From assembly GCA_015039365.1 (NCBI GenBank), contig WION01000062.1, positions 62,001-126,000 on the forward strand: a DNA stretch of 64,000 nt, written 5' to 3'. Source of the DNA: Amanita rubescens. Taxonomy: Eukaryota; Basidiomycota; Agaricomycetes; Agaricales; Amanitaceae. Every line of letters begins with the position of its first letter. Position 1 is the stretch's first letter. This document shows, piece after piece, positions 15,553 to 26,609 of this stretch. The translations under genes were made by a program, and so were the position numbers. The notes under the pieces were generated by a model. The model was not told the DNA's origin and ran no database searches. It saw only the letters and a list, made by a program, of their open reading frames with translations.

Positions 15553-16110
15553 CGTCTGTCTCCGTCACTCAGCCTCCCAAGAGATGGATGGACTACCAAC
15601 CGGACCTCTTTGGTTCGATATGTTCCGCGGTGTTCTATGTAGATGTGATACAGGTGCATAGTGTGGGCGAGCCCCGAAGGGCTCCGGCGAGCTGAGAACG
15701 GGGCCATGTCGAGCATCGTGGGAGGGCGGCAGGACATTGCATGATGTCCTCGGCGATGCGACTGCTCGACGATGCGATGTCCTGCATTCGCAACTGCCCA
15801 GTCATGAATGCGCAAAGGGAGTGGAGGGTGGGGCGAAAGACGATGACGAGCTCGCGGGCTCGTCTTCTCAACTGGCGCGTGTATGTGGCATGGACGCGGT
15901 GCAGATGCAAGACGCGCTGACCGCATCCACGTGACTCTCACCAAAGATCTGCGTCAAGCACTCTCGTACCTCGCTCGCTTGACTTATCTCTCATTCCATT
16001 CCGCGTGGATGATCGCAATCAGGCGGTCCAGGGACTCTTTCGATCGTCGCTCGATTCGTTGGTCCATGGCAACTACGTGTGTTATTTCTTAACTTTGTGA
16101 TTATTGTTGA
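15553..16110. other. Unresolved region with an inverted repeat
   Basis: Coding-like pieces occur on the plus strand (15560-15655 and 15940-16080) but no consistent gene model emerges. Near 15690-15785 there is an imperfect inverted repeat (GCAGGACATTGC / GCGATGTCCTGC) around a GGACATTGCATGATGTCC palindrome. Confidence 0.3.
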
Positions 16111-16119
16111 TGTTTATTC

Positions 16120-17065
16120 GAGTGCAGATCCATATGACCGATCTCGTGGACCAATTGAATTATTCCGATTTCAACTTTTGGACATTCCACTTCCCGACTT
16201 GACTCCGCCTTCACTCTTAGTGCACGCTCGGATATGTCCATGAAGAGCGCGCTGGCGCGACTTTGAAACTTTAGTCTCGTCGGAAGTAGCAGGCAGACAA
16301 AGTCTGGGAAAGATGAAACTGCAGTGTGCGATGATCTACTACGCAAGAACGTACACGTGCGACAGATGATGTTGCTCGCTCGTGAACGGATTGAGGAGGA
16401 GCATCAGTCCTGATTCATGTTCGGAGTCATCTGTGACGTACGCCGAGTCCGAGCCTGACTCGAATCTCGGACTCGGGAGAATGGGAGGTGGATGTGGATG
16501 GGAAGAAGCGGTGGAGGAAGAGAGAATGAAGGAGGAGCATTGGGTAGTATGCTGGCGTACTACCTCCCCCGCATACATGTATCGTCCAACCCACGCCCAT
16601 ATTCGCTCAGACGCCGGGGTCGACATACCACGTTACAGGCGCGTCTAGTAACTATACCTCATCGAACGTATCATACTCGAAAGATGGGACAGTGGTACTC
16701 GAACAGCGAGTAGTTCAAACCATGTCTGTTCTTCGCAGACAACTTGGGAGGATGCTGGATATTCGTACGACTTGAAGGGAGTGGAGTGGAAGAGACGCGA
16801 GCCTGAAATCCGGCATAGAGTCCTGCATCGCGAGGTGGAAAGAGCAATGATAGTCTGTGAGGAGATGAGGCGCACTGAGGAGCTAATCAGACAGAGACGA
16901 GAAGCGGAACGACGAAATATTGTAGAAGAACGGGCCAGGATTTACCATATCTTCTCTCATGTCCGTATAAGCGTTCTATCGACGCATTCACAACTCTTAT
17001 TAGGTACCGCCGAGAGTACAACATGCTGCGGTGGTCTGGCTCTTACATCTTGCGTGATTGAATGA
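16120..17065 (+). CDS. Possible multi-exon gene with charged coiled-coil segments
   Basis: Several open stretches look coding. One after a GTGCAG acceptor near 16131 contains PIELFRFQLLDIPLPDLTPP. One near 16300-16430 contains KNVHVRQMMLLARERIEEEH. One after a CGCAG acceptor near 16738 continues to about 17000 with a highly charged helix (HREVERAMIVCEEMRRTEEL). The two helical parts look alike, suggesting a repeated coiled-coil protein. I could not join the exons in one frame, so this may be a degraded gene. No family recognised. Confidence 0.3.
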
Positions 17066-17280
17066 TAATACCAGTAAGTAGTTGGTAACAAGGTAACCAA
17101 TCATATGTAATGTCAAACGACCGTACTCCGCACTCCATCGCTTTGCTATCCACGCTTCCCCTCCTTGTCAATCATTTTTTGGATATCGCCCGCCGTCATG
17201 TGTGCCCACGGGGGTGACCCATTTGGGGTTATAACTGTTTCTGTAATGACCATGTTGTCAGGATATCGTGCTTTAATATG

Positions 17281-17877
17281 TCAGAGATAATAATTCTCAC
17301 TGAACAAGGGAACAAATTCCAGAAGACGATTCAGTTTCATCAGTGCAGAGGCCTTCGACTTATCCCATTTAAGGTCTTCAATTTTTATCAATCGAGGCTT
17401 TGCAATATTGATCCATGTATTCGCGTTGATCAGCCTGATTTTATTTCCGACTGTTTTGCTGCTTAGGAATTGCATATATTTTGCAGTACTAGCTGGACTC
17501 ACAGGTAAGCCTCGTATTCTCTTCAAAAAACTCGGAGGCAAGTTTCTTTTCGGTCGGGCCAAGATAGGTCATAAACCATGCAATCTCTACGACGACCACA
17601 AGTCCGGATCTCGGAGGCCCGATGACTACAACTGGGAGAATGCCTTGTTTCTGATGCTTGGGGGACACTTATCAGCGCATTGTCCCTGCACGGGTCACGA
17701 CATACTACTAACCCAAAGGGACGAATCAGCGTAATAGACCCAGCCCAGAGGTTTATCGGTGTAATCCGTGACGGCCGGTGGTATGAAGTTATTGTTTGGT
17801 GCTGTGTCTTGTACAGGTGCAGCAATAGAGACGCCGAGGAGCGCGAAGAAGAGGAGTGTGTATTGGAATAATATCAT
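17281..17877 (-). CDS. Small secreted protein, copy 2 (lineage-specific family)
   Basis: Three exons on the minus strand: 17713-17877, 17503-17650 and 17281-17450, with introns of 62 nt (GTTAGT, CTGAT branch, CATCAG) and 52 nt (GTGAGT...AACAG). The product is 160 aa. A signal peptide (MILFQYTLLFFALLGVSIAA) is followed by a short linker, a hydrophobic core (ILPVVVIGPP near 60; a VVVV run near 73), then a charged C-terminal half (PTEKKLASEFFE; TWINIAKPR). No cysteine-rich pattern or known domain was recognised. A probable 5' UTR intron (17880-17933, GTAAGT...TTAG) and a TATA box at 18031-18040 lie upstream. The same exon structure in three copies makes the model firm; function is unknown. Confidence 0.8.
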
Positions 17878-18731
17878 TGCTAATAACGATTAATCCGGGG
17901 AATATATTCCATGCCAGACTTGATTGGACTTACCGAAAAAGATTAACTAAAAATTTGACGAGGGAATCGAGGGGAATCGGAGGCCAGCTCCTGCGGGACA
18001 CAGTCAAGTGGGTCAAAGGGCTGAGACACATATTTATACCCGTTCCGCCACCTGCCAACCGTTTGATGCAACAGGGCATGCTCGAATTTGCTTTCCAGAA
18101 TCATTTTTCCGTTTGTTTTGGCAGATTGCCGACATTGGGATCAAGTCGAACATGATGACGCTACTTTCCATTGGATAGCACGCGGGCCCGTGATACCCTT
18201 CGGAGACTCCTTCCATCAGAGAGCCCTTGAAGCTATGTTATTCCTTAACGACGATCATAGACTTGATCACCTTCGCGCTTTTGAATTACATTATGATCGA
18301 TAACAGTTGGTACATGATATCGTGCGGTACTAATTGAAAGCGGGCAGTGAATGTGACCGGAGAGCGGCCCAAGCAAGTAACAGATGTTGATAGCAGACGA
18401 CGGGTGACGGAAGAGCAATGAGACCACGTGTAAGAGACGACGAGAATGGGCAAAGCAGTCTTGATGAGAGCGAGCGGCGGTTCCGATGTGACAGGAGATG
18501 CCAGCGAGAGCAGATAGCGTGCCATGATAATACCAGTAGTTGGTAACAAGGCAACTAACCATACGTGATGTCAAACGGCCGTACTCTGCGCTCCATCGCT
18601 TTGCTATCCGCTCTTCCCCTCCTCGGCAATCAATTCTTGGATATTGTCCGACGTCGTGCGTGCCCATGGGGCTGGCCCATTTGGGGGTACCATAACTGTT
18701 TCTGCAATGGCCATGTTTTCAGGATATCATG
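17878..18731. other. Upstream region of copy 2 and 3' flank of copy 3
   Basis: Contains the copy 2 5' UTR intron and TATA box, then duplicated DNA. A minus-strand frame at 18286-18549 with a hydrophobic start is partly shared with unit 1 (14611-14790), but frame and length are not kept, so I do not call it a gene. Confidence 0.45.
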
Positions 18732-19328
18732 TCAGAGATGATAATTCTCACTGAGCAGGGGAACAAATTCCAGAAGACGATCCAGTTTCATCAGCGCAGT
18801 AACCTTCGAGCGGTCCCATTTAAGCTCTCCAATTTTTATAATTCGAGGCTTTGCAATATTGATCCATGTATTCTTGTGTAATGCCCTGATGTTATTTCCG
18901 ACTGTTTTGCTGCTTAGCAATTGCTTATATTTTGCAGTACTAGCTGGACTCACTGGTAAGCTTTGTACTCTTTTCAAAAAACCCGGAGGCAAGTTTCTTT
19001 TCGGTCGGGTCAAGATAGTCCATAAACCATGAAATCTCTACGACGACCACATGTCCGTCTCTCGGAGGCCCGATGACTACAACTGGGAGAATCATTTGTT
19101 TCTGATGCTTGGGGGACACTTATCAGCACGTTGTCCTTGCATGGGTCACGACATATTACCAACCCAAAGAGACGAATCAGCGTAGTAAACCCAGCCCAGA
19201 GGTTTATCAGTGTTATCCGTGACGGGCGGTGGTTCTAAGTTAGCGTTTGGCGCTATGCGTTGTGCAGGCGCAGCAATAGAGACACCGAGGAGCGCGAAGA
19301 AGAGGAGTGTGTATTGGAATAACATCAT
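18732..19328 (-). CDS. Small secreted protein, copy 3
   Basis: Exons 19164-19328, 18954-19101 and 18732-18901; introns 62 and 52 nt at the same positions and phases as copy 2. The product is 160 aa, with signal peptide MMLFQYTLLFFALLGVSIAA. The ATG is chosen by alignment with copy 2; an in-frame ATG seven codons upstream is possible. Differences from copy 2 are mostly conservative across the C-terminal half (for example KPRIIKIGELKWDR against KPRLIKIEDLKWDK), which suggests selection on the protein. The first donor here is GTTGGT, weaker than in the other copies. Function is unknown; small secreted proteins of this size in agarics are often effector-like or cell-wall-associated, but that is only inference. 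Confidence 0.78.
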
Positions 19329-20777
19329 TGGTAATAACCTTAAAATCAATTAATCCGGGGAATATATTTCATGCTAGACTTGATTGGACTTACCGAAAAA
19401 GACTGTTAACTAAAGATTTGATGAGGGAATCGGAGGCCAGCTCCTGTGGGACGCAAACAAGGGGGTCGAAGGACTGAGACCCATATTTATACAGATTTAT
19501 ACTCGTTCCGCCGTCTGAAAGTTTGATGTAGGGATCAAGCCGAACATGATGACGCTACTTCCCAATAGATAACACGTGGGCCCGATACCCTTCCTGTTCG
19601 GGGAACCCGGATACTTTGTTATTCCTTAACGATGATCATAAACCTCTTCCAACTTGATCAGGAACATAGCCTTGGTCCTTGTTGCGTCCTTACTCCTGGC
19701 GTCTTCTGGCACCCGGCAGCTGCGCGGGCTCGACTGAATATTGAGAAATCCAAAGGCTCCATGAGACGCTGTTAGGATCGCATCAGATTTTCGGCCATTT
19801 CCGGCACCTGCTGCCACCCCAATCCTCCTCACCGTCGCTATGTCCTCCAAACCAACACACCCACTGATTCTAGCCGTGCTCGCCAACACTGCATGCTCCC
19901 TTCACTATCGGTGCTAGCGCGCTTTCCAGCATCTACTATGAAGCAATTTTGAACGTACGTTGGAGATGTTATCACGGGTACCGTAAAGGCAAGCGATAAC
20001 ACCCACGCGTGATAAAATTACAATAACGGATCTCTGACTTTGTAGCGCGTGGGACGATATTCCTCGTCGCTCGCTCAGGATGTTACGCTGGGTGACCTCG
20101 ACGCGGCAAAAGCACGGCCACAGGGAGGGCAGGATATTATGAGCGAAGAATCAAAGTAACAGTCAAGCTGGGAAGGGAAGTGAGCAAGGCAGTCGAGGGT
20201 TACGTCGCGGAAGTAATACCGGGTGTGGTGTTTATCGACGAGGTCCGTGCTCCAAGTATGACTTTTACTTTTTGCGATACAGTCCTGATTATGCGCTTCG
20301 AACTACCCGCAGTTGAGCCCGCAACTCGATAGGCGACGGAAGCAGAAAGTGGGCAGTTCTGAGCGCTGAGACAAGTTTTAAGAGTAAATGGGACTGACGC
20401 ACTTTGCTATGGCAACTCGGATCCATGTTCGGGTTTCAGAGTCACGCCTTCAAACAGCTTCAAACCCCTTTAAAAGGATGTGTGGATAAAGTCACGGCCT
20501 ACTCACTAAAAGGATAAGATGTAGTGTCCCCCGAATAAGCTCCTTTCTCAAAAACGCAATTTGTCTTGGGATCAGCACGTTTCTGGAGTCAACCGAGCAT
20601 TGGACTGTTGACAGCGGGTCGAGGTCTAATCAGTTGCGAGCGGCCCCAAGTGCCGACGTTTAATCGTCCAATCAAAATAGCTTGTATTATAGCATCTTGT
20701 AACTTTCTGTTTTGTCATCGAGCCAAATCTGGCCACATGTACGGCTTGAGCTTAGTGTGGGTCTCCTTCGATGTTTA
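19329..20777. other. Region without a supported gene
   Basis: Begins with the copy 3 promoter (TATTTATA near 19484) and then loses similarity to the other units after about 19640. Open frames on both strands (for example 19626-19889 minus and 20566-20949 plus) lack splice support, family likeness and paralogues. Confidence 0.4.
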
Positions 20778-21100
20778 TTTTTTAGATCCTAGGAATGGCG
20801 CAACATGCAACGCTACAAATTCGTATGGAGATCTTCGAATACCCTTTAACACTGCAAAGGAATCGGCGTTCGGAGAAGAAAAAATAGTACAATGTTGCCT
20901 ACCTACTGCGACAACAAGGGTACCCGTGCTGCCTTTGAGGACAATGTAGTCATTGACCAAATTCAGAAATAGCTGGGCTTCATCCTTGAGCCGTTCCCAG
21001 GCTAAATGACAAATCCACGTCTTCCGCGTCTTCCTACATCTTCTCGTCGATGGGGACTTGTGGTCAGCTTCAAATGTGGAATCCCTAATAAATTCTTCTC
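20777..21100 (-). CDS. Possible exon of an unrecognised gene
   Basis: An open minus-strand frame of about 105 codons, without an ATG at its start, reads like protein (KTWICHLAWERLKDEAQLFL, then NDYIVLKGSTGTLVVAVG). It could be a 3' exon of a gene continuing toward 21460. A GTAGGC donor-like site near 20907 could also end the exon earlier. No domain recognised. Confidence 0.25.
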
Positions 21101-22548
21101 ACAATTGCGTACGATCCCCGATGTGACGCACAGCCAGCAGTATGGGACAACGTGATAGTTGTGGCAGATGCAATTCATGTTGACGAAGGGCGGGTTGAAT
21201 CGTTTGAAGTTGTGGGCGCCACAGTTTTTGAGGAGGACAATGTGAGATGTAAATCGTCATGTTCCAGGTTGCGAAATGACCCGATCGGTTGTCTAAAAGA
21301 TTGAACGAGGAAATTGTCGTCATCGCATAGGTCGAGCGAGCTTGTTTCTCGATGGTGCAGCATGTCTCTTGCTGAATTCGACCGTGAGTGAATTCTGGTA
21401 CATGGTACCCGCAGTCTTTGCCTAAAAAACAACTTTGGCCATGGTGAGATAAGGAACGCATTTAAAACTCACGAAGTCTCTCCGCGCATCGCAAGATGGG
21501 AGAGGAAGCAAAGTCACGTCGACCCTCCCACGACCATCTTACAGTGCGCCAGTCAATCAGCGAAGCCGTTCCCCACTCCGCCACGCATCACCGTCATAGC
21601 TACCTCTTCCGACACGTCGTATGCTTGCAGCTTGCGTGGAGGCTTGGAAGGATCACGATACGCACTTCTCTCAACTAGATTGGAGCCAAAGAAGAAGACA
21701 AGAGCGAGGAAAGCCGAAAGCCCCCGCCACATATTAGGCCTTAGGACTCAACGAGCCCCAAAACAGGTCTCGGTACGATCGATCTCACGCCTCGGGTGGA
21801 GCGGTTACCCTCTGCTTCATTCGACGTATACCGCATTCCTTAAATTCCCAAGCACAGATCGTCCAATCCTGCCGATTTGACTCACGCAGATCTCGTTCTT
21901 CATCACGGTTATTCATTCCACAAGTTGCCTCAAAGACGGTGAAAAAGCCAACGTACTATGATCTCCCCTTGGCAAGAAGTTCATCACGCGCCCCACGATT
22001 GAAAAGGCCTGGCTGACAGCTTTCCAATACGAAATGGGGGTGGACTAGAAGTGAAAGGCAAGAAGGGAATAGGAGATCAGTGAGTCTACTAACTGATATC
22101 ACCGATTCTCTCTTTTAAAGTTTTCCGCAGTTCATACGTCAGACGTTGTCATTCTCTCTCTCAGTTGTTGTTATCCTATATGGTATATGCGCGTTCTACT
22201 CCTACGAGAGGTTCGTCAAACGAGTGTTCCGCGGTTTACGTCATGTCGTGGGCAAACATTCTATGTGGCAACTAAAGCAGAAAACGCTGAAAATTCACAT
22301 CAAGGGATGCCCGCTTAATATTCTCTCACTCTCGCATGCGGCCGCATACACTCCCCTCAATTCGTGTAGTGTCGTGATTGTGTTTCGCAGTTCGTACGTC
22401 ACGTCATTCTCTCGGTTGCCGTCATCTTTTATCATCTTCAAAGATGCGGATTTGTCCTTATGTGAGCTAGCCGGTATATTGCGCATTCTGCTCGTAGGAA
22501 AGGTTAGATATGGTTTGCTATCGCGATTGTTTGCGTGTTAATTCTATA
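21101..22548. other. Region without a supported gene; short direct repeat
   Basis: Minus-strand frames at 21099-21461 overlap and cannot be combined. Two blocks near 22127-22215 and 22386-22505 share similar wording (CAGTTCRTACGTCA...CATTCTCTC; then GGTATAT(A/T)GCGC...CTACGAG/CTCGTAGG), so a small duplicated segment is present downstream of the first F-box gene. Confidence 0.4.
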
Positions 22549-23571
22549 TCAACTAGTGATATCTCGGCAACGCGCATTGGGAGTCTCCACCCAGCGATCA
22601 AATAACTGAGCATCTGTGGTACTTGTACAGTGCAATATCATGATCATCATCCTCGGCAAAATAATGGGCTCCGCATTGGTATCAATGACGAAACGAGAGT
22701 CCATAGCAGGGTACAGAATGCAATGTTTGAGTGACATTGCTTGGCGTAAGATGACATTAAAACACGTCACGGAAGGCACAGGGAAAGAAAGTTCGATCCG
22801 TGTTAACTGATGCCAAGGTACACCAGTGACGAGCTTATCGAGGTTTACCTCGATGCAAGAGTCGAGACAAAGACGGGAAAGGTTTGGCATCTTAGCTGGG
22901 AGCGGTAACAAAAACTGACAATGCCAATGTTGACGGTTTGTCCAGCGAATGGTCAAATATTCCAGGGGCACCATATGCTTGGGTTCGATGTCCCGGAGCG
23001 ATTCCAGGTCTCTATTGTACAGCCAAAGGTGTAGTATCCGGTATGAGTATGGGAAGACGAGCTTCTCTATAGGGTCACAAGTTCGGTTGTGAGAGTCGGA
23101 GAAGAATAGTGTCCTTGGCAGGCAACCCCCGCGAGCCAGCCACATCTCGGCGAGTTGAATTTTCCGATCATTGTCATTAATAATATCGGCTCGATGACTA
23201 TGCTGCATCTCCAGCTTGATCTGGATCCACAGATGCGGCATCTTTAGGGCAAGGCGCCTCCATGCTGAACACACGTGAGATAACTTCACGGCCGCCCACG
23301 TATTTGCGGTCCCGGGATCGAGAACAGCGACATCACTGTCATCACTGCATACAAGGGTGAAGATGTGTCGTAACACATCTTCTGAGAGCTTCTTGTGTGG
23401 TGCGAGAGCCACCCTATATCGTGTGATTTGCTTCGCTATCATTTCAGCGTTCAAAAGCTGTTGTTCCGCAGCGGTGAGCGCTCGTCGGATTAGCGCTTCC
23501 TGTTCTGTAGAATACGACTCGTTGGTGAGGCCGACTTTGGTTAAATCCAACGGATGCATCTGGAATAGCAA
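22549..23571 (-). CDS. F-box-like protein (paralogue 1)
   Basis: 340 aa in a single exon. A helical N-terminal lead (residues 1-55) precedes an F-box-like motif at about 56-110 (KLSEDVLRHIFTLVC, then LSHVCSAWRRLALKMPHLW). The rest is a leucine-rich region typical of agaric F-box/LRR-like proteins (AKMPNLSRLCLDSCIEVNLD). F-box proteins bind SKP1 and present substrates to SCF ubiquitin ligases; the target here is unknown. Its neighbour at 24120 is a clear paralogue in the same orientation. Both end at the same place after FDRWVETPN, so the short C-terminus is a feature of this pair. The start is set by the shared 'M L(F/L)xM' N-terminus. Confidence 0.72.
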   Translation of the reverse strand: MLFQMHPLDLTKVGLTNESYSTEQEALIRRALTAAEQQLLNAEMIAKQITRYRVALAPHKKLSEDVLRHIFTLVCSDDSDVAVLDPGTANTWAAVKLSHVCSAWRRLALKMPHLWIQIKLEMQHSHRADIINDNDRKIQLAEMWLARGGCLPRTLFFSDSHNRTCDPIEKLVFPYSYRILHLWLYNRDLESLRDIEPKHMVPLEYLTIRWTNRQHWHCQFLLPLPAKMPNLSRLCLDSCIEVNLDKLVTGVPWHQLTRIELSFPVPSVTCFNVILRQAMSLKHCILYPAMDSRFVIDTNAEPIILPRMMIMILHCTSTTDAQLFDRWVETPNARCRDITS

Positions 23572-24119
23572 CGTCAGATGATAGTAAAGGGGGATAAGGG
23601 AGTAGTATTGGATTGTGATTCATCGAGTGCACATTGGATCTCACCATTATGGAAGGTTGGTCTCACGCAGGTCACGAGTGCGACGAGGAGACTATATATA
23701 GTAATACATCGATAAAGACGTTTCGCCGTTTCGCTGTTTCGCTGCTCGCAGTTGAAGTCACATCGGCGTCAGCTGACCTCGGAGCATCGTTTTGACGCCC
23801 AGTTGATTCAAAAGAATGCGCATCTGAGGGTCAGCACACGATTATAGAAACACACGGCGTTGCGTCAAATTCTACTCGCGTTGAACTGGTCAGGCTGACC
23901 AGATCGACGTTTCGTTCTTGAACGGTTTACCATGATCCTGGCCTGTTCACCTTACCGCCTTCTCACCCAACGTCATAAAGTCGAAAGCAAGAGTCATATT
24001 TTGGTATTAGGCGTGTCCTACATGTGTTCCCTTCGTATTCACTCCGCAAAGTCTACGGAGACTAAATTGACGCGTGATTTTACATTAGATAAAGTGATTG
24101 CGAGACGAGGTTCTCATTA
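23572..24119. other. Intergenic region between F-box paralogues
   Basis: About 550 bp with no supported gene. It holds the promoter of the 22549-23571 gene; a TATATA run near 23695 is about 120 nt upstream of its ATG. Confidence 0.5.
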
Positions 24120-25130
24120 TCAGGCTGGCGTAATAACTCGATGTACTGAATTCGGAGTCTCCACCCAGCGATCAAATGCTCGAGCGAGCAGGAAACTGTA
24201 ACAGCACAATTCAATGGTCAATATCCTGGGCAAAACAAGAGGTTCGAGATCGGGATTAATCGTGGAATCAGGATTCGCATCAGGGTGCAGATAACAGGAC
24301 GTCAGTGTCAATCCTTGGCGTAAGATGACATTGAGACACGTCATGAAGGGTATAGGGGAATCAAGCCTGAGAGAAATTAGCTGATGCCAAGGTATGTTCG
24401 TGCCGAGTGTTTGAAAGTCCAACCGAATGTACCGGTCGAGCGAAAGGTGGGTGAGATTTGGCATTTTAGCTTGAAGAGGCAGCGTGAATTCTGGGGAAGG
24501 GTGAAGATAAAAGTAACAATCGATTTTCAGAATTTCCAATGGCATCATGTACTCGGGTTGGATATCCCAGACGCATCTTAGATCCATCCAGTACAGAGAA
24601 AGCTCCAGTCTACGATATGGATGCGGGAGAATGAGCTGTTTTATCGGTTCATAGATCCGGGATGAGGTGCTTCTGACGACTAGCAACCTGGGCAAGGAAC
24701 CGCCGCGAGATAACCACATCTTGGCAAGACGAATTTTATGATTATTTTTGGAGTTAACAATGGAGGATTGCCAGCGCAAGACTTTCTCCATTATCACTTG
24801 GACGCTGATCCACAGATGAGGCATTTGCAAGACGATGCACCTCCATGCGGAACATACGTAAGATAACGCCACGGCAGGTGGGTTTGGATAGATAATGGGG
24901 TCATCTTCGCACAGGAGAGTGAAGATGTGTCGCAGTACATCTTCGGGGAGCTTTTTGTGCGGTGCGAGAGCCCTTTTATATCGTGCAATTTTCTCCATGA
25001 TCTCGGCGTTAGGCTGAAGTCCTTCAGCAACTTTAAGCGCTTGTCGGATTATGGATTCCTGTTGTGTCGAGTACGCCTCGTTGGTAAGGCCAACATTGGT
25101 TAAATTGAGCAGGGGCATCTTGAGCAGCAT
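24120..25130 (-). CDS. F-box-like protein (paralogue 2)
   Basis: 336 aa from the ATG of MLLKM, which aligns with the start of paralogue 1; the frame stays open 21 codons further upstream. The F-box-like motif (KLPEDVLRHIFTLLCEDD, then LSYVCSAWRCIVLQMPHLW) is followed by leucine-rich sequence (AKMPNLTHLSLDRYIRLDFQ). Order and spacing match paralogue 1, with many substitutions, so the duplication is old. It is probably a substrate receptor for an SCF ubiquitin ligase. Substrate unknown. Confidence 0.72.
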   Translation of the reverse strand: MLLKMPLLNLTNVGLTNEAYSTQQESIIRQALKVAEGLQPNAEIMEKIARYKRALAPHKKLPEDVLRHIFTLLCEDDPIIYPNPPAVALSYVCSAWRCIVLQMPHLWISVQVIMEKVLRWQSSIVNSKNNHKIRLAKMWLSRGGSLPRLLVVRSTSSRIYEPIKQLILPHPYRRLELSLYWMDLRCVWDIQPEYMMPLEILKIDCYFYLHPSPEFTLPLQAKMPNLTHLSLDRYIRLDFQTLGTNIPWHQLISLRLDSPIPFMTCLNVILRQGLTLTSCYLHPDANPDSTINPDLEPLVLPRILTIELCCYSFLLARAFDRWVETPNSVHRVITPA

Positions 25131-26609
25131 CATTCGGGTGATGAAAATGAAAACGATAGCGAATAATGACGTACATTGGCCATCGGATGCCAAACGTGTG
25201 CCCGTGGCGTTTGTTTTATTGTCCTGGTGCCCGAATTTAGGGCTGGGATGGCTGAGTCTGAACTCTGAAGCGGCGCATCGGAACTATCCGGTTACTGCCA
25301 AACAACGCTTGACCGCTGCTAGGCTCTGACGCACACTCTGACTTCAATGGTGAATATGCCTGTATACCCCACGCACCCACTGCCGTCTTGACTTTTACTG
25401 GGATGCTTCCCTTCAACCACATCACCGCCATCTTTCTCGCGACATTGACCCTCAGTTTGAGGCAACGGTGACAAACACAGTGCTTTACTCCAGCGTAGGA
25501 TGAAGAACAAAGAGCGGTACTGGTGGCTGGTATCAGGCGCAGGACGGCTTCTCCATGATCGATTCCTTTGCCAACCCAGGCACGCTTATGATGTCCCGAG
25601 TCATTTGTACGTCCTTACTCCCTATGTACATGTTCGTTAGCTGACCCTCCTCAAAGAACACCCTCCCCAGCACTGCACCGGACTATGTGAATTCAATCTT
25701 TTGAAAAACCAGTGGAACGGGAAGCAAGCAAAAAGAAATCCAAAGGATGAAACGCGCCAGACCAAGTTGAAGAAGACGCCCTCCACCCTTCTCCGGTTCG
25801 GCTACTCCTTTTCTACTGCGATGCGTCCTTTCGGCCTCCCTTCACAGTCTGCGCAGTCCTGGTCCGTGCGCAGAGGTCCAACCACCGAGCTCCTCGCACT
25901 GATCCCAACGCACCCCCTTCGATTCAAGGCAAACGACCCGGAAGAGCCCCTTCCCTCTGAAATGGACGCTATATTTTACATTCGGTGCGCTGCCAGTGGT
26001 AAGGGGGTCGTCAAATAATTTCACTACGTCGATCGAAGAACAATGTTACGGAGAAGGGTAATAAGCGTATCGTGGTTGAGCCCACGCGATCTAACGAAGC
26101 CAAGGGCTCGCCTCCTGCACAGTATTATGCTTGCCTCCCCGATTTTGACCTAGAGCCGGTGTCGAATCCCAGGTTCGCATCGCCAATGTGGTTTCTTTCT
26201 AGGATCACCTCAAAAAACGGGCGGGTAGCCGGAAAGCTCCATATGATGACAGTTGCGGGTTGATCCTGTTGCTTCCGACGGATGGGAGGGTTATGGCTTT
26301 TACCGTTGATAGCGCGACTTCCGAGTTGGCGTCTGGGGAGAGTGGAGGGAACGGTGACGGTGACGGGCGATGTTTCCTTTCCCAGGACCGTGAGCCAGTT
26401 GAAAGCCATCTCCTGTTCACTGAAAGAAGCTTATTCCTTAGCGTTTAAGCGCCTGGTCCCGTACCACTTATGTGTTTGTCTATCCCCAAAATGCAGAAAA
26501 TCTGTCAGATATATTGTAAAGTGGCGGAGGGGCCAAATCTGTTGTTCTGAAATAGAAAGCGCGAATATAGTACGCTGATCCATACCCCCAATCTCCGTAT
26601 AACTGATTG
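25131..26609. other. Region without a firm gene; one possible small ORF
   Basis: A plus-strand frame at 25701-26018 (105 aa, lysine-rich N-terminus, contains HPLRFKANDPEEPLPSEMDA) may be coding but has no paralogue or recognised domain. A minus-strand frame at 26125-26409 has no support. The sequence near 26580 is the 5' limit of the truncated membrane-protein gene that follows. Confidence 0.35.

Larger units (their letters stand above)
17075..19640. repeat. Direct duplication carrying secreted-protein genes copies 2 and 3
   Basis: Units start at about 17075 and 18528 with the same words (AATACCAGTA...GTTGGTAACAAGG) and continue through matching 3' flank, gene and promoter. A third, truncated unit is 13720 to about 14800. 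Copies differ by scattered substitutions, so the duplications are not very recent. The 14590-14800 / 18305-18515 block is shared by units 1 and 2 but I do not see it after unit 3. Confidence 0.75.

Noticed and set aside
18286..18554. Minus-strand ORFs with a hydrophobic start (MARYLLSLASPVTSEPP)
   Set aside because: The matching block in unit 1 (14611-14790) does not keep the same reading frame or length, so coding is doubtful.
25131..25193. N-terminal extension of F-box paralogue 2 (MASDGQ...)
   Set aside because: The paralogue starts at the aligned downstream ATG and the extension is not conserved.
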